DNA from: Bacteroidales bacterium
Lineage (GTDB): Bacteria; Bacteroidota; Bacteroidia; Bacteroidales; M50B96
Length of the DNA stretch: 44,551 nucleotides
Assembly (NCBI GenBank): GCA_018401015.1
Contig: JAGYLP010000016.1
Coordinates: forward strand, 1 to 44,551
Direction of reading: 5' to 3'
Part shown: positions 1 through 10,346 of the stretch, one piece after another
Layout: each line of letters begins with the position of its first letter
Position numbering within the stretch: the first letter of the stretch is position 1
Notes under the pieces: generated by a model
Databases searched by the model: none
What the model saw: the letters and a program-made list of their open reading frames with translations, nothing else
Told to the model about the DNA's origin: nothing
Translations under genes and position numbers: made by a program

Positions 1-145
1 AAAAATTAACAACAACGAACTAGCAAAGAGGCGAATGCAGCAACAACGAACTGCCGCGCGACTCCCGGCGCGTGGCTTCTTTCTAATTCAAGGAAAATTA
101 AGCAACAACGAACTAGCCAACAGCCAACAGCCAACAGCCAACAAC
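1..145. repeat. Intergenic simple and direct repeats at window start
   Basis: The 145 bases beyond the stop codon of the M1 peptidase hold three exact copies of the 12-mer CAACAACGAACT at 10-21, 41-52 and 103-114, so the spacings are 31 and 62 bases. Four tandem copies of AGCCAAC follow at 115-142. Between the 12-mers lies a GC-rich imperfect hairpin, GCCGCGCG at 53-60 against CGCGTGGC at 69-76 (one G-T pair). No gene is visible here. The stretch looks like an intergenic repeat block cut by the window edge. Confidence 0.6.
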
Positions 146-2092
146 CTACTCCTTTACAAACCTCCGACCTAACACTCCTCCGGAATGATGAATTTGCAGC
201 AGATAAAAACCTGGTGTCAACGATTCTGTGGGAAGAAATACCTGATAATCCTGAACCGTAAATCGTGAAAGCATGCGTCCATCGATAGAGTATAAATCAA
301 TCGACTCCACGAATAACTCCGATTGAATATACAGCCGATTGCGAACCGGATTCGGATAAACACGAATATCGGCATGTGCCACCTCCTCATGAATTTGAAC
401 CAAACTATTATCGCCGGATAAAATCCAATAATCGGGATCAAAAACAACTTCCTCCACCTCAAAACCGGGATCAAGCTGAAACTGCTGACCGGAAAAAGTG
501 TGCTGCAAACGAACAAGGGTATCTTGTCCTCCGCCAATCAGTTGAACCGGAATATCCATCTCGAAAAAATCGACCGATGGATGGGAAGTGACCTGATCCA
601 CTTGCAAATCGAGCATTCCGTTAGCCATGCTCCAGGTAATATAATACGTAGGATAACCCTCGCCATAAAACCAATCGTTCAAGAACTCTTGCAAATCCAA
701 TCCGCTCTCCGATTCGTAATGCGCTTGCAAATCGGCTGTAGTGGCATAGCCGAAAGCTAAATCTTCGTCGTTTAGGTAGTTCTGCGATGCTTGATAAAAA
801 GCTTCATCGCCCATTAACCAACGCAACATGTGCAATAAATACGAGGCTTTCGCATAACTCAACCGTCCGTCGAATATCTGGTACACGGAAGTGGGATTCT
901 CAACATAAACGGATCCGTCGGTATAAGAAGTGATATAATTGATTTGGGATTGCTTCCAGTTTTTCCAATCTTGAGTCGTACCTAAGTACTCTTTCGACAA
1001 CCCGGTGAGATAAGTCGCAAAGCCTTCGTTCAGCCAAATATCTTCCCAGGAAGCACAGGTCACTTTATTTCCAAACCACTGATGAGCCAACTCATGTGCC
1101 TGTAAATCCTGCGAAAAACTTCCCATAAAACTCATGGTCTGATGCTCCATTCCTCCACCCCAACTAAACTGGGCATGACCGTACTTTTCTTCATAAAAAG
1201 GGTAGCGGCCAAACAACTCGTTGAATAAACTCAGCAATTCCAACGTAAAAGGTGTCTGGCTCTGAACATAAGCCAAATCCTCTGGATACACATAATTAAC
1301 CACCTCCAGGGTGTCGCCTCCGGGCATAACAAGACTCTCGGTGTAAATCTCGTAGTTCGTTACAGATATGGCTATCAAATAAGCAGTTATCGGATAACGG
1401 TGCTCCCATCGATACAGGGTATGAACGGAGCCAACATCCTCCGAAACAAGCAAACCATTGGTCGCAACGCGATAAGCCGATGGAGTAAGCACTTCTATAT
1501 CGATGGAATCAATCTTATCGTTCAGATCGATCTTACAAGGCCACCAGTCGCGGGCTCCGAAAGGCTGACTCAAGGTCCAAATAATCGGCACTCCGTTGTG
1601 ATACTCGCGTATAAACGAACCAAATCCGCTGTTATCGGGAACTCCCTCATAAACTACCTCTATGCTGTCGGTTGTCCCAACCACAAGGGGATCAGGTAAG
1701 GAACACTCCAGGGTATTGGCAAAGGTTTGAACAAAATTGAGACTCTGTCCATGATACTTCACTTCGCTCACCGAAAGACTTTGGGATAAGTCGAAAACAA
1801 TTTGGGCTAAACTATCCTCTACCGCACGAAAATAAGTTGTAACCCTCCCGGAAATAAACTGATAGGCCGGGTCGATTTCCCAAAACAAGCGATGATAAAA
1901 AATATCGTAACCATACGATTGCTGTGAAGCTTTTGCATCGAATACTTCCTGCTGATGATGGGCTTCCATACGGGAAATAGCACGATCGTCGTGACAAAAA
2001 TTATGGTTATGCTGACTCCATCCCGAGAGAGAAAAACTCGTTATTGATAAAACAAGCAAAAAAAGAGAAACGAGGTGATGGGCAATTCGCAT
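146..2092 (-). CDS. M1 family metallopeptidase (aminopeptidase N-like) with T9SS C-terminal sorting domain
   Basis: Predicted exported zinc aminopeptidase of family M1, which removes N-terminal residues from peptides outside the cell. The zinc site is HELAH (residues 333-337) with the downstream glutamate in NEGFA (E356). The substrate-binding loop reads GGGMEHQ (about 312-318), a variant of the usual GAMEN. An N-terminal signal peptide ends near SGWSQ. The last 71 residues (about 578-648) form a T9SS type A sorting domain beginning VYPNP and ending with GFYLLQI and a basic tail. The frame opens at a TTG at 2101, but the ATG at 2092 starts directly before the signal peptide and is preferred. 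It is the last gene of a minus-strand run starting at cysS, 56 bp after the carbonic-anhydrase-like gene. Family assignment is secure; substrate is unknown. Confidence 0.93.
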   Translation of the reverse strand: MRIAHHLVSLFLLVLSITSFSLSGWSQHNHNFCHDDRAISRMEAHHQQEVFDAKASQQSYGYDIFYHRLFWEIDPAYQFISGRVTTYFRAVEDSLAQIVFDLSQSLSVSEVKYHGQSLNFVQTFANTLECSLPDPLVVGTTDSIEVVYEGVPDNSGFGSFIREYHNGVPIIWTLSQPFGARDWWPCKIDLNDKIDSIDIEVLTPSAYRVATNGLLVSEDVGSVHTLYRWEHRYPITAYLIAISVTNYEIYTESLVMPGGDTLEVVNYVYPEDLAYVQSQTPFTLELLSLFNELFGRYPFYEEKYGHAQFSWGGGMEHQTMSFMGSFSQDLQAHELAHQWFGNKVTCASWEDIWLNEGFATYLTGLSKEYLGTTQDWKNWKQSQINYITSYTDGSVYVENPTSVYQIFDGRLSYAKASYLLHMLRWLMGDEAFYQASQNYLNDEDLAFGYATTADLQAHYESESGLDLQEFLNDWFYGEGYPTYYITWSMANGMLDLQVDQVTSHPSVDFFEMDIPVQLIGGGQDTLVRLQHTFSGQQFQLDPGFEVEEVVFDPDYWILSGDNSLVQIHEEVAHADIRVYPNPVRNRLYIQSELFVESIDLYSIDGRMLSRFTVQDYQVFLPTESLTPGFYLLQIHHSGGVLGRRFVKE

Positions 2093-2148
2093 AGCTATCA
2101 AATTTTAGTACAGGAAGTTAACCGAGCTTGATCCTTTTGGTTCAGGAT

Positions 2149-2691
2149 TCAGGATTGAATTTTTTGTCCGGCATCGGAGTCGTCGTACCACGAAGCGTAT
2201 TTCTGATACGAATTAGCAATGCGATGAATTTCTCCTTCGAGCAATTCAGGACTCAGACTTTTAATTTTTTTCGCAGGAGCACCGGCATAAACGCTTCCGG
2301 ATTCCACGCGGGTTCCTTTTGTTACCACCGCTCCGGCTGCAATTATAGCATTGCTCTCAATCACTACATCGTCGAGCACAATGGCTCCAATACCAATGAG
2401 CACGTTGTCGTGAATGGTACATCCATGCACCACTGCATTGTGGGCAATGGATACATTATTCCCAATGGTAGTCGGACTCTTCTGATAAGTAGCATGAATA
2501 GTGGCATTGTCCTGCACATTCACCTTATTCCCCATCTTTATAAAATGAACGTCGCCGCGAATAACCGCTCCAAACCAAACACTGCAATCGTCGCCCATTT
2601 CTACTTGTCCAATTATGGTCGCGTTATCGGCCACAAAACAATTTGTTCCAAACTTCGGACTTACTCCGTTTAAAGGTTTAATGAGTGCCAT
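2149..2691 (-). CDS. Gamma carbonic anhydrase family protein (left-handed beta-helix, YrdA/PaaY type)
   Basis: A 180-residue protein made almost entirely of hexapeptide repeats, the signature of a left-handed parallel beta-helix. Family members are homotrimers that bind a metal through histidines between subunits. Here candidate ligands are the histidines in GDVHFI (about 68), in SIAHNAVVHG (about 83-88) and nearby. The segment GAVIRGDV is typical of the YrdA/PaaY subgroup. Some members hydrate CO2, but many have no proven activity, so the enzymatic role is inferred only. It is cytosolic, with no signal peptide. The gene starts 6 bp after the M28 peptidase ends, so the two are probably co-transcribed. 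Confidence 0.9.
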   Translation of the reverse strand: MALIKPLNGVSPKFGTNCFVADNATIIGQVEMGDDCSVWFGAVIRGDVHFIKMGNKVNVQDNATIHATYQKSPTTIGNNVSIAHNAVVHGCTIHDNVLIGIGAIVLDDVVIESNAIIAAGAVVTKGTRVESGSVYAGAPAKKIKSLSPELLEGEIHRIANSYQKYASWYDDSDAGQKIQS

Positions 2692-2697
2692 AATGAT

Positions 2698-3744
2698 TTA
2701 TTTTTCACGATAAATAGTTTCCATAACCGTTTCGCCCACTGCACGCAAGGTAAAACGGTCTATAATTTCCATGTTATCGGCATGGGTGTGCCAATAACTT
2801 CCAAAACTGGAGCTACTGCCTGCCTCGTATTGAATAATGTTGATACATGGAATGCCGGTATTCCGGTTCACATACAAATGGTCGTCGGTAATTTGTCCGC
2901 CGGGTTTACGCGGAAACTGATTCCCATAACCCAACTCATGCGCAACGCTCCATACTTTATTCATGATCCCGGGAGCATAATACATCGAAACTTGTTCCTG
3001 ATGAAAAACCGCACCGGCCGCACCTACCATGTCGAGCAAAATACCATACCGGGGGAAATAACCCAGTTGGTGCAAGTTTCGGGTCCAGTATTGCGAACCC
3101 AAACACCAGGAATCTTCCACATAAGGTAATCCTAAATGGTCGGGCGTTCCGTGATCTTCGAGATCGAAAAAGATAATATCGACGCCCACTTTGGGCGGAT
3201 GAGCAGCCAAATGGCGGGCAACTTCGAGCAAAACACCTACCCCACTCGCACCATCGTTGGCACCTAAAATGGGAATGTCGCGCATCGCCGGGTCCGGATC
3301 GTAGTCGGCAACGTGTCGGCTATCCCAATGGGCACACAACAACACTCGCTTGGAGTTTTCGGGCTGAAACTGCGCAATGATATTCACTAACTGCATGTTC
3401 CGTCCATGATAAGCTTTCATCGAGCCTCGCTGCATGATTACCTCCGCTCCGTAGCCTTCCATCTTGGCCTGCAGGTATGCCGCACAGGCAGCATGCTCGG
3501 GTGTTTCGGGAACCCGTGGTCCAAAAGCAACCTGCTCGGCTACAAACCGGTAAGCCGAATCGGCATGAAAAGGAGGAACAACAACTTGCGGTTCCGATTT
3601 AGCTGCTTGCTTGGGGGGTGCTTGCTTCGATTCGGTTGAACAAGCATACATCCATAAAAAGCTAAACGCTATCAGGAGATTTAACACCGAAAAGCGGGGC
3701 AGAGAAAGTGCCCGATTGCTAGGATTTGATCCACTCTGCACCAT
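2698..3744 (-). CDS. M28 family peptidase / glutaminyl-peptide cyclotransferase-like lipoprotein
   Basis: A 348-residue protein with a lipoprotein signal whose lipobox is MYAC (C35), so it is probably anchored in an envelope membrane. The M28 core shows the expected metal-binding motifs: AHWDSR (H139), GANDGASG (D164) and FFDLEDHG (E196-D197). This spacing and the DLEDHG sequence resemble the glutaminyl cyclase branch, which converts N-terminal Gln to pyroglutamate. Periplasmic glutaminyl cyclases are frequent in Bacteroidota, where many exported proteins start with Gln after signal cleavage; that role is inferred. An aminopeptidase function cannot be excluded. Its ATG lies 26 bp inside the end of cysS, so the two genes overlap and are probably translationally coupled. 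Confidence 0.85.
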   Translation of the reverse strand: MVQSGSNPSNRALSLPRFSVLNLLIAFSFLWMYACSTESKQAPPKQAAKSEPQVVVPPFHADSAYRFVAEQVAFGPRVPETPEHAACAAYLQAKMEGYGAEVIMQRGSMKAYHGRNMQLVNIIAQFQPENSKRVLLCAHWDSRHVADYDPDPAMRDIPILGANDGASGVGVLLEVARHLAAHPPKVGVDIIFFDLEDHGTPDHLGLPYVEDSWCLGSQYWTRNLHQLGYFPRYGILLDMVGAAGAVFHQEQVSMYYAPGIMNKVWSVAHELGYGNQFPRKPGGQITDDHLYVNRNTGIPCINIIQYEAGSSSSFGSYWHTHADNMEIIDRFTLRAVGETVMETIYREK

Positions 3745-5191
3745 CTTTGGTATCTTTTATTTGAAAGCCCAGGGCTTGTAATTGATTACGGATTTTATCG
3801 GCTGTAGCCCAATCTTTATGCAATTTAGCTTCGTGTCGAACTTGCAAGAGCAATTGCATAATCCCATCGAGATCGGCGGTCGTATCCACCTTCTTCTCTT
3901 CAGTTTTCAGTCCTAAAATCTCTTCGAGAAAACGATGTACGAGTTGCTTTAGAGCATCCAAATCGGTCTGGGTTAAGTGCTCACGACCATCGGCCAGGGA
4001 ATTAATCCGTTTGCTCAAATCGAATAAATGAGCAATCAGCACCGGGGTATTCAAATCGTCGTTCATCGCCGCATAAAAAAGGGCTTCGTATTCTGCAGGG
4101 GAAAAATCAGAGACATCGGACGGTTTCACTTTATCCAACTGACTCATAGCTTGCATCAATCGCTCTAAGCCTTTTTCCGATGCTTGCAAGGCTTCGTTAC
4201 TAAAATCAAGAGTACTGCGATAATGAGCCTGTAGGATGAAGAAACGAATGGTCATGGCCGAATAGGCTCGGTCCAACAAAGAATGATTGCCCTGAAAAAA
4301 CTCATCCAGCGTGATGAAATTCCCTAAGGACTTGCCCATTTTCTGACCGTTAATGGTGATCATGTTGTTGTGCATCCAGTATTTAACCGACTCGTGACCG
4401 TGAGCAGCGGTCGATTGAGCAATCTCCGACTCGTGATGAGGGAATAATAAATCGAGCCCGCCACCGTGTATATCGAACTCTTTTCCAAGGTACTTGGTAC
4501 TCATAGCCGAACATTCCAAATGCCAACCGGGAAAACCATCGCTCCATTCCGAGGGCCAACGCATAATATGCTCCGGACTGGCTTTTTTCCACAACGCAAA
4601 ATCGAAGCTGTTTTTCTTCTCCTGCTGTCCGGCTAACTCACGAGTCGTAGCCAGTAACTCATCCACCACACGCCCGGATAATTTACCATAAGGATAATCT
4701 TCGTTGTATTTCGCAACATCGAAATAAATCGAACCATCGCTCTCGTAGGCATAACCGTGCTCCAAAATCTCGCGGATCATTTCCTGTTGCTCAATAATAT
4801 GACCACTCGCACGTGGTTCAATACTAGGCTTCAATACGTTCAAAGCATCCATGTTCCGATGGTAGCGGTCGGTAAAAAACTGAACCACCTCCATTGGCTC
4901 CACTTGCTCCAATCGAGCCTTCTTAGCAATTTTGTCTTCTCCTTCGTCGGCATCGTTTTCCAAATGCCCTACATCGGTGATGTTTCGTACATAGCGCACT
5001 TTATATCCCAAATGCTGCAGGTAGCGAAAGAGAATATCGAAGGTAATGGCCGGACGAGCATGGCCTAAATGCGCATCGCCATAAACGGTCGGACCACAAA
5101 CATACAATCCAACATGGGGAGGATTTAGGGGTTCAAAGACTTCTTTTCGCTTACTTAAGGTATTGTAAACATTCAACTTAGACACTTCCAT
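3719..5191 (-). CDS. cysS: Cysteine--tRNA ligase
   Basis: Class I aminoacyl-tRNA synthetase that charges tRNA-Cys in the cytosol. The HIGH-type motif reads AHLGHAR just after the zinc-binding VCGPTVY. Further zinc ligands are visible in WHLECSAMS and HHESEIAQ, and the KMSKS loop reads KMGKSLGN. The C-terminal part is the helical DALR/anticodon-binding region. The open frame extends 15 codons upstream to 5236, but the ATG at 5191 gives the normal N-terminus ([10 protein letters not shown]) and is preferred. The product is 490 residues, a normal length. The 3' end overlaps the start of the M28 peptidase by 26 bp. It is first in a minus-strand run of four genes. Confidence 0.97.
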   Translation of the reverse strand: MEVSKLNVYNTLSKRKEVFEPLNPPHVGLYVCGPTVYGDAHLGHARPAITFDILFRYLQHLGYKVRYVRNITDVGHLENDADEGEDKIAKKARLEQVEPMEVVQFFTDRYHRNMDALNVLKPSIEPRASGHIIEQQEMIREILEHGYAYESDGSIYFDVAKYNEDYPYGKLSGRVVDELLATTRELAGQQEKKNSFDFALWKKASPEHIMRWPSEWSDGFPGWHLECSAMSTKYLGKEFDIHGGGLDLLFPHHESEIAQSTAAHGHESVKYWMHNNMITINGQKMGKSLGNFITLDEFFQGNHSLLDRAYSAMTIRFFILQAHYRSTLDFSNEALQASEKGLERLMQAMSQLDKVKPSDVSDFSPAEYEALFYAAMNDDLNTPVLIAHLFDLSKRINSLADGREHLTQTDLDALKQLVHRFLEEILGLKTEEKKVDTTADLDGIMQLLLQVRHEAKLHKDWATADKIRNQLQALGFQIKDTKDGAEWIKS

Positions 5192-5476
5192 ACGGGTTTT
5201 TATTTGAGCGGATAAAGGTAAACAAAATGCTGGCAAACCGAGGAGATTTCATTTCCTATCTGTCGGGGAAATCGGACAAGTTTCAAGCAGCAAATCGACC
5301 AAACACTTCCTGGGAAAAGAGCTCCACCCTGATGCTTCCTTTTTTCGTCGGTTTTCCCAGAATATTTATTTCCAATTCCGAACAATAATCCCGTGAACTC
5401 CTTACTTTTAAAGGCAGGATTATCCGCATTTTCCGTTAACCGAAACGATATCAACCTCAGCGAAAAATAACTACCT

Positions 5477-8218
5477 ATGATTAAACGTATCGCCCAACTG
5501 CTGCTCGCTCTTTTTCTGCTCGTATTAGCCGCCCTCATCATCATCCCAAATTTGTATAAATCGAGGCTGCTTCAGGAACTGCAAACAGCCATCAACAGCG
5601 AACTAAACGCCACCCTGCACTTTTCCGATGCCTCCCTCTCTCTTTTTCACGACTTCCCCAACCTTTCCCTCGAGGTGGAAGAACTGAGCCTCACCGGAAC
5701 ACAGGAATTTGCAGCCGACACGCTATTCCAAACCGAAAAACTGAGCTTCACGCTTTCTCTCACCGAACTACTTATTCGCCAAAATGCTCAGGTGGAAAAA
5801 ATCGAACTGCTGAAACCAAACCTGAAAGCCATCGTATTAGAAAATGGTCAATCAAACTGGGAAGCCATGATGGAAGCCGGATTGAGCGAACCGGACACCA
5901 GCTCTACTTCGTCGGGATCGGGCGAGTTTACCCTGAAACAGTTCCTGCTGCATCAAGCAAAAATTTCCTATACCGACCATCAATCCAAGCTGTATTTCGA
6001 AACAGCCGAAACCGATTTGTCGCTCCAGTTTCACCTAAAGGAAACAATCATGGATCTGCTGCTCGACTTATCGATGAAAAACCTGAATCTACAAGCATCC
6101 TCCATGAATTTGTTGAGCAATGCCACCATCGATTACTCCGCTGGAATCGAATTCGATACCGAAGCCTTCCGATTTCAATTCAACGAAAACCACGCAAAAA
6201 TTAACGAATTCCCCCTTAGTCTGAACGGATGGATTGCCATGCCCAACGAAAGCATCGACATGGATCTCGAAGTCGAAATTCCTTCCACCGAAATTAAACC
6301 ACTGCTCTCACTCCTTCCGCCGGAATTTCGTGCAGATTTCAACCAAATCGAAGCCATGGGAACACTCTCCTTCTTGCTCATGGCAAAAGGGACTTACCTC
6401 GACGAACAATTACCGGCCTTTCGCGCCGAACTCAAAGTCGCCAACGGATTCATCCAATACCCCGACCTACCACAAGCAATCAACCGACTTGAACTCGATT
6501 TCGTAGCCAGTAACCCGGGCGGAACAGCCGATCAAACGCACCTAAACCTCAAAAACCTCGAACTCCTGATTGGCCAAAACCCTCTCCAGGCAAGGTTCAC
6601 CCTCACCCAAGCCCTAAGCGATCCGAACATCGACCTCTACTGGAATACCAACCTGCAACTCGAGGATTTCCGCTCCGCAATGCCTCTTACCAACGAAGTG
6701 CTCGAAGGAAACCTCACCAGCGAAATGGAAATCCGCGGGAAGCTGAGCGATTGGGAACAAAACCGACTGGAAAACCTCTATGCGCAAGGATCACTCTCAC
6801 TTAAAAACTTCCTGTTCCAAACCGACGAGCTGCCCCATAGCATCCAAATCCCGCAGGCCGAAGCAGAACTGGGAACCCGAAACCTTATCGTCCGACAAGC
6901 ACTCCTCCAATTGGGAGAAAGCGATCTGGAAATTCAAGCCAATCTGTCGAACCTCATGCCCTGGCTACTCAGCGCCCAGGCAACCCTGTACGGCAATATC
7001 GACCTGAAATCGAACTATTGGAACGCCGACGAGTGGATGAGCGAAGACGAATCAGCCACCCCAAGCGATACCACCGCCATGAGCTTCGTGGAGGTCCCAC
7101 AGCACATCGAGCTCACGGGCAACATAAAAATGGATCAGGTCATTTACGACCAAATGACACTTGGCCAAGTTCGTGGGAATTTAAGTATTAAAGACCAAAG
7201 AATTAGTGTACTACCATTCGAGCTCGAACTATTTAAGGCGCATGTCCAACTGCAGGGGTTCTATCAAAGTAGTGCGTCGAAACAGGCCGACTTGAACATG
7301 AAATTCACCATCGATGGAATGGAAATAGAACCCGCCGTAAAACAGTTTAGCAACCTCGGACGGCTTGCCCCCATCCTGGCCTACACCCAGGGCAGCATCG
7401 ACGCCGAATTACAGCTCACAACCGAATTCGATAGCCTCATGAACATGAACCTCGATCGGACCGAAAGCAGCGGATTACTCCGATCGAACCAGCTGCGTAT
7501 CGTTCAAAACAACCTATTCGAACGCCTCGCAACGATTAGTGGCCGGGAGGAGCTTCGCGAACCGGAACTGAAAAATATTCAGGTCCGCTACCGCATCGAA
7601 AACGGAAACCTCTTCGTTGAACCCGTGCGCTGGCGCATCCTCAACCGCGAACTGGAATACTCTGGAAACCACTACCTGGCCGGAACCATCGATAGCCGAC
7701 TCCTGATTCCAATCCCTTTGAACGAAGCAATCGGACTCTTGCCCGAACTGGAAAACAACCTGCCAGCGGAATGGCTACCAACCACCAACGTCCCACTCTA
7801 CATCCACCTCGAAGGTCCGCTGAACCAACCCGAATTTCGATTCAGCCTAAAAGAATCAAGCAAATCCGGAAAAGAAATCATTCAAAACCAAGTCGATAAA
7901 CAAATCGATAAACAAAAAGAAGCGCTCGAAAAGAAAGCCCGCGAAATCCTTCGCAAAGCCGAAGAGCAAAAAAAGAAAGTACTCGAACAAGCCGACCGTG
8001 CAGCCAAAAAACTAATTCAGGAAGCCGACCTTCAAGCCGAAAAATTAATCCGGGAAGCATCGAACAAGTCGCTGTTGGAGAAAAAACTAGCCGAAAAAGC
8101 AGCGCAAAAAATTCGCGACGAAGCACGTAAGAAAGCGAACGATCTCAAACGCGAAGCCAACTCCCAGGCAGAGGCTATCATGAATAAAGCAGCAAAAGAA
8201 GTAGAAAACTTATCGTGA
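5477..8218 (+). CDS. AsmA-like envelope protein with C-terminal coiled-coil tail
   Basis: A 913-residue protein with one N-terminal membrane anchor (about residues 4-26) followed by an AsmA N-terminal segment (LHFSDASLSLFHDFPNLSLEVEELSLTG). The long beta-rich body fits the AsmA / repeating beta-groove family, whose members sit in the inner membrane and are implicated in lipid transfer or outer-membrane homeostasis. The AsmA-type C-terminal region lies around 600-790. The last about 110 residues are a highly charged heptad-like K/E/A-rich coiled coil (EALEKKAREI, KKKVLEQADR and similar). The exact cargo is unknown. The next gene, the PorE-like protein, starts 109 bp downstream on the same strand and is also an envelope component. 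Confidence 0.85.
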   Translation: MIKRIAQLLLALFLLVLAALIIIPNLYKSRLLQELQTAINSELNATLHFSDASLSLFHDFPNLSLEVEELSLTGTQEFAADTLFQTEKLSFTLSLTELLIRQNAQVEKIELLKPNLKAIVLENGQSNWEAMMEAGLSEPDTSSTSSGSGEFTLKQFLLHQAKISYTDHQSKLYFETAETDLSLQFHLKETIMDLLLDLSMKNLNLQASSMNLLSNATIDYSAGIEFDTEAFRFQFNENHAKINEFPLSLNGWIAMPNESIDMDLEVEIPSTEIKPLLSLLPPEFRADFNQIEAMGTLSFLLMAKGTYLDEQLPAFRAELKVANGFIQYPDLPQAINRLELDFVASNPGGTADQTHLNLKNLELLIGQNPLQARFTLTQALSDPNIDLYWNTNLQLEDFRSAMPLTNEVLEGNLTSEMEIRGKLSDWEQNRLENLYAQGSLSLKNFLFQTDELPHSIQIPQAEAELGTRNLIVRQALLQLGESDLEIQANLSNLMPWLLSAQATLYGNIDLKSNYWNADEWMSEDESATPSDTTAMSFVEVPQHIELTGNIKMDQVIYDQMTLGQVRGNLSIKDQRISVLPFELELFKAHVQLQGFYQSSASKQADLNMKFTIDGMEIEPAVKQFSNLGRLAPILAYTQGSIDAELQLTTEFDSLMNMNLDRTESSGLLRSNQLRIVQNNLFERLATISGREELREPELKNIQVRYRIENGNLFVEPVRWRILNRELEYSGNHYLAGTIDSRLLIPIPLNEAIGLLPELENNLPAEWLPTTNVPLYIHLEGPLNQPEFRFSLKESSKSGKEIIQNQVDKQIDKQKEALEKKAREILRKAEEQKKKVLEQADRAAKKLIQEADLQAEKLIREASNKSLLEKKLAEKAAQKIRDEARKKANDLKREANSQAEAIMNKAAKEVENLS

Positions 8219-8327
8219 ATTTAAATCCGTCTTCTTCCCGAAAACGCCAGAAAAACCGATATTTACGCCTCACTTTTTGAGTATGCGACACCAACCATCT
8301 ACAGCGCTGATTCATGCTTTCTTACCC

Positions 8328-10346
8328 ATGGTAAAAACATGGTTGCCAGTTGCTTTACTCTTACTCAGCTCACTATCCTTACAAGCGCAAGACGATTATG
8401 GATGCGAGGAACTTAGCTCTAAAAAAGCACAGAAAAAATTCAAGGAGGCCCTTGAACTACCTCGCGGAAAAGCCCGGGAGAGCTACGACCTGCTGCTGGA
8501 AGTAACCGAATTGGAGCCTGAATTTGCCGAAGCCTGGTACATCCTGGCCGAAACCAATCGACAAAAAGCAGAAACAGCCCACCCTCAGGCAGTTGCAACC
8601 TACCGCAAACGTGCATTCAACTACTACTCCAAAGTAGTGGAAACCTGTCCGGCATTCGACGATTACTACAGCTACTTTTTCCTGGCTACCTATTACGAAG
8701 CCGATGCCGACCAAGGAAAGGCAGCCGACTACTATCGTCGCTACCTCGAAGCGGAGCCACGTAACAGCGAACTTAAGGCAGCTGCACGAACACAACTCGA
8801 GAAAATTCAAACCTACCTCGACCTCTTCGAAAACCCGGTTCCCTTTAACCCGGAACCTGTGCGAGGAATCTCTCGTCAAACCGACGAATACCTGCCCCTC
8901 CTCAGTGCCGATGGAGATTTTCTGTTTTACACCGCACGCTTCCAAACACTCGATAAATACACCACCATTCAAAAACAAGTGGAAGAATTTACCATGAGTC
9001 AACGACTCGACAGCGAATCCGATGTCGATTTCAGCCAAGGAACCAAAATGCCCTTCCCATTTAACCAAGGGCATACACAAGGAGCCGGGTCGCTAACCAT
9101 CGATAACAACGAGATTTTCATCACCATTTGCGAATTTGTGCAAGCCTATGGGCAACCCTACAACAATTGCGATATCTACAGTTCCCGTTTCGAAAATGGC
9201 GAATGGACCGAATTTAAAAACCTCGGACCAAACGTAAACGGCGAAAATTCCTGGGAGAGCCAACCCTCTATCTCGGCCGATGGAAAAACCCTCTACTTTG
9301 CCTCCATTCGGGAGACCAATCTGGGCGCAAATGAAGGAATTTATACCAGCGATCTGTATAAATCGACCCGGAATGCGAACGGGAGTTGGTCCAAAGCAAT
9401 CAACCTGGGACCCGCCATCAATACCAAAGGCAATGAAAAATCACCCTTCATGCACTCCGATAGCAAAACCCTCTATTTCTCCTCCGACGGGCGAATCGGC
9501 GTAGGAGGCTACGATATATACCTGGCGAAACAAATCGGCGACAACGAATGGAGTGAACCTAAAAACATTGGCTATCCTATTAATACCGAGGACGATGACC
9601 TGGGGCTCATTGTGAGTCGCGACGGTAAAAAAGCCTATTTCTCAAGCAATAAGCTGAATGGAAATGGCGGTTGGGATATTTACTCCTTCGACCTCCATCC
9701 GGAAGCTCAACCCGATAAGGTTCTTTTCGTAAAAGGTCAGTTAACCGACGATACCGGCGTAGCCATCAACGATGCCGATTTAATCATTCAAAGTGCCAAC
9801 GGAGAGCGACAAGTATCCGGAATGGTCGATAAAATGACCGGAAAATACGCTGTTGCAATTGCCTACGAAGAACAGGATGAATTCCTCCTTACCGTAAAAA
9901 AACAGGATTATGCCTTTACATCGAAATATTTTCGACCCAAAGATGAAATCCTACTCGAACGGAACCAGGTTACCAACATCGAATTAAAACCGCTTCGCGA
10001 GGGTGTTAACGTAGAACTGAACGATATTCTTTTCGACTTTAACTCGGATTCCTTCGATAAAGGAAGCCAACTTATTTTACGGGAATTTGGAGCCTTTCTC
10101 AAGGAGAATCCCAGTTTACAAATTGCCATTCACGGGCATACGGATAATGTGGGAGGCACCGCTTTTAACCTCGATTTGAGCGAGCGCCGTGCCCGGGCTG
10201 TCGCTAATTATCTCATTGAACAAGGAGTAGCCGCTTCGCGTTTGGAGTGGAAAGGCTTTGGAGCCTCTCGTCCGGTAGCTACCAACGATACCGAACAAGG
10301 CAGAGCCCTCAACAGACGTACCGAATTCCTAATCCTGAAAAAATGA
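8328..10346 (+). CDS. OmpA-family protein with TPR, PD40 propeller and CarboxypepD-like domain (PorE-like)
   Basis: A 672-residue periplasmic or outer-membrane-associated protein. In order: signal peptide ending LSLQAQ; TPR region (about 30-165); beta-propeller of WD40/PD40-like blades with the recurring pattern SADGKTLYFAS / SDSKTLYFSSDG (about 180-455); CarboxypepD regulatory-like beta domain (about 465-540); OmpA peptidoglycan-binding domain (about 560-672) with GHTDNVG, NLDLSERRA and NRRTEF. This is the architecture described for PorE of the type IX secretion system, so an anchoring role in T9SS is inferred; other OmpA-like envelope proteins of Bacteroidota share it. Unlike PorE, the signal has no lipobox. 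The frame opens at a TTG at 8277, but the ATG at 8328 sits directly before the signal peptide. The stop overlaps the next start as ATGA. Confidence 0.9.
   Translation: MVKTWLPVALLLLSSLSLQAQDDYGCEELSSKKAQKKFKEALELPRGKARESYDLLLEVTELEPEFAEAWYILAETNRQKAETAHPQAVATYRKRAFNYYSKVVETCPAFDDYYSYFFLATYYEADADQGKAADYYRRYLEAEPRNSELKAAARTQLEKIQTYLDLFENPVPFNPEPVRGISRQTDEYLPLLSADGDFLFYTARFQTLDKYTTIQKQVEEFTMSQRLDSESDVDFSQGTKMPFPFNQGHTQGAGSLTIDNNEIFITICEFVQAYGQPYNNCDIYSSRFENGEWTEFKNLGPNVNGENSWESQPSISADGKTLYFASIRETNLGANEGIYTSDLYKSTRNANGSWSKAINLGPAINTKGNEKSPFMHSDSKTLYFSSDGRIGVGGYDIYLAKQIGDNEWSEPKNIGYPINTEDDDLGLIVSRDGKKAYFSSNKLNGNGGWDIYSFDLHPEAQPDKVLFVKGQLTDDTGVAINDADLIIQSANGERQVSGMVDKMTGKYAVAIAYEEQDEFLLTVKKQDYAFTSKYFRPKDEILLERNQVTNIELKPLREGVNVELNDILFDFNSDSFDKGSQLILREFGAFLKENPSLQIAIHGHTDNVGGTAFNLDLSERRARAVANYLIEQGVAASRLEWKGFGASRPVATNDTEQGRALNRRTEFLILKK

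Noticed and set aside
9908-10298. Antisense open frames over the OmpA-like gene and similar shadows over other genes
   Set aside because: They lie opposite well-supported coding regions and have no domains or start signals.
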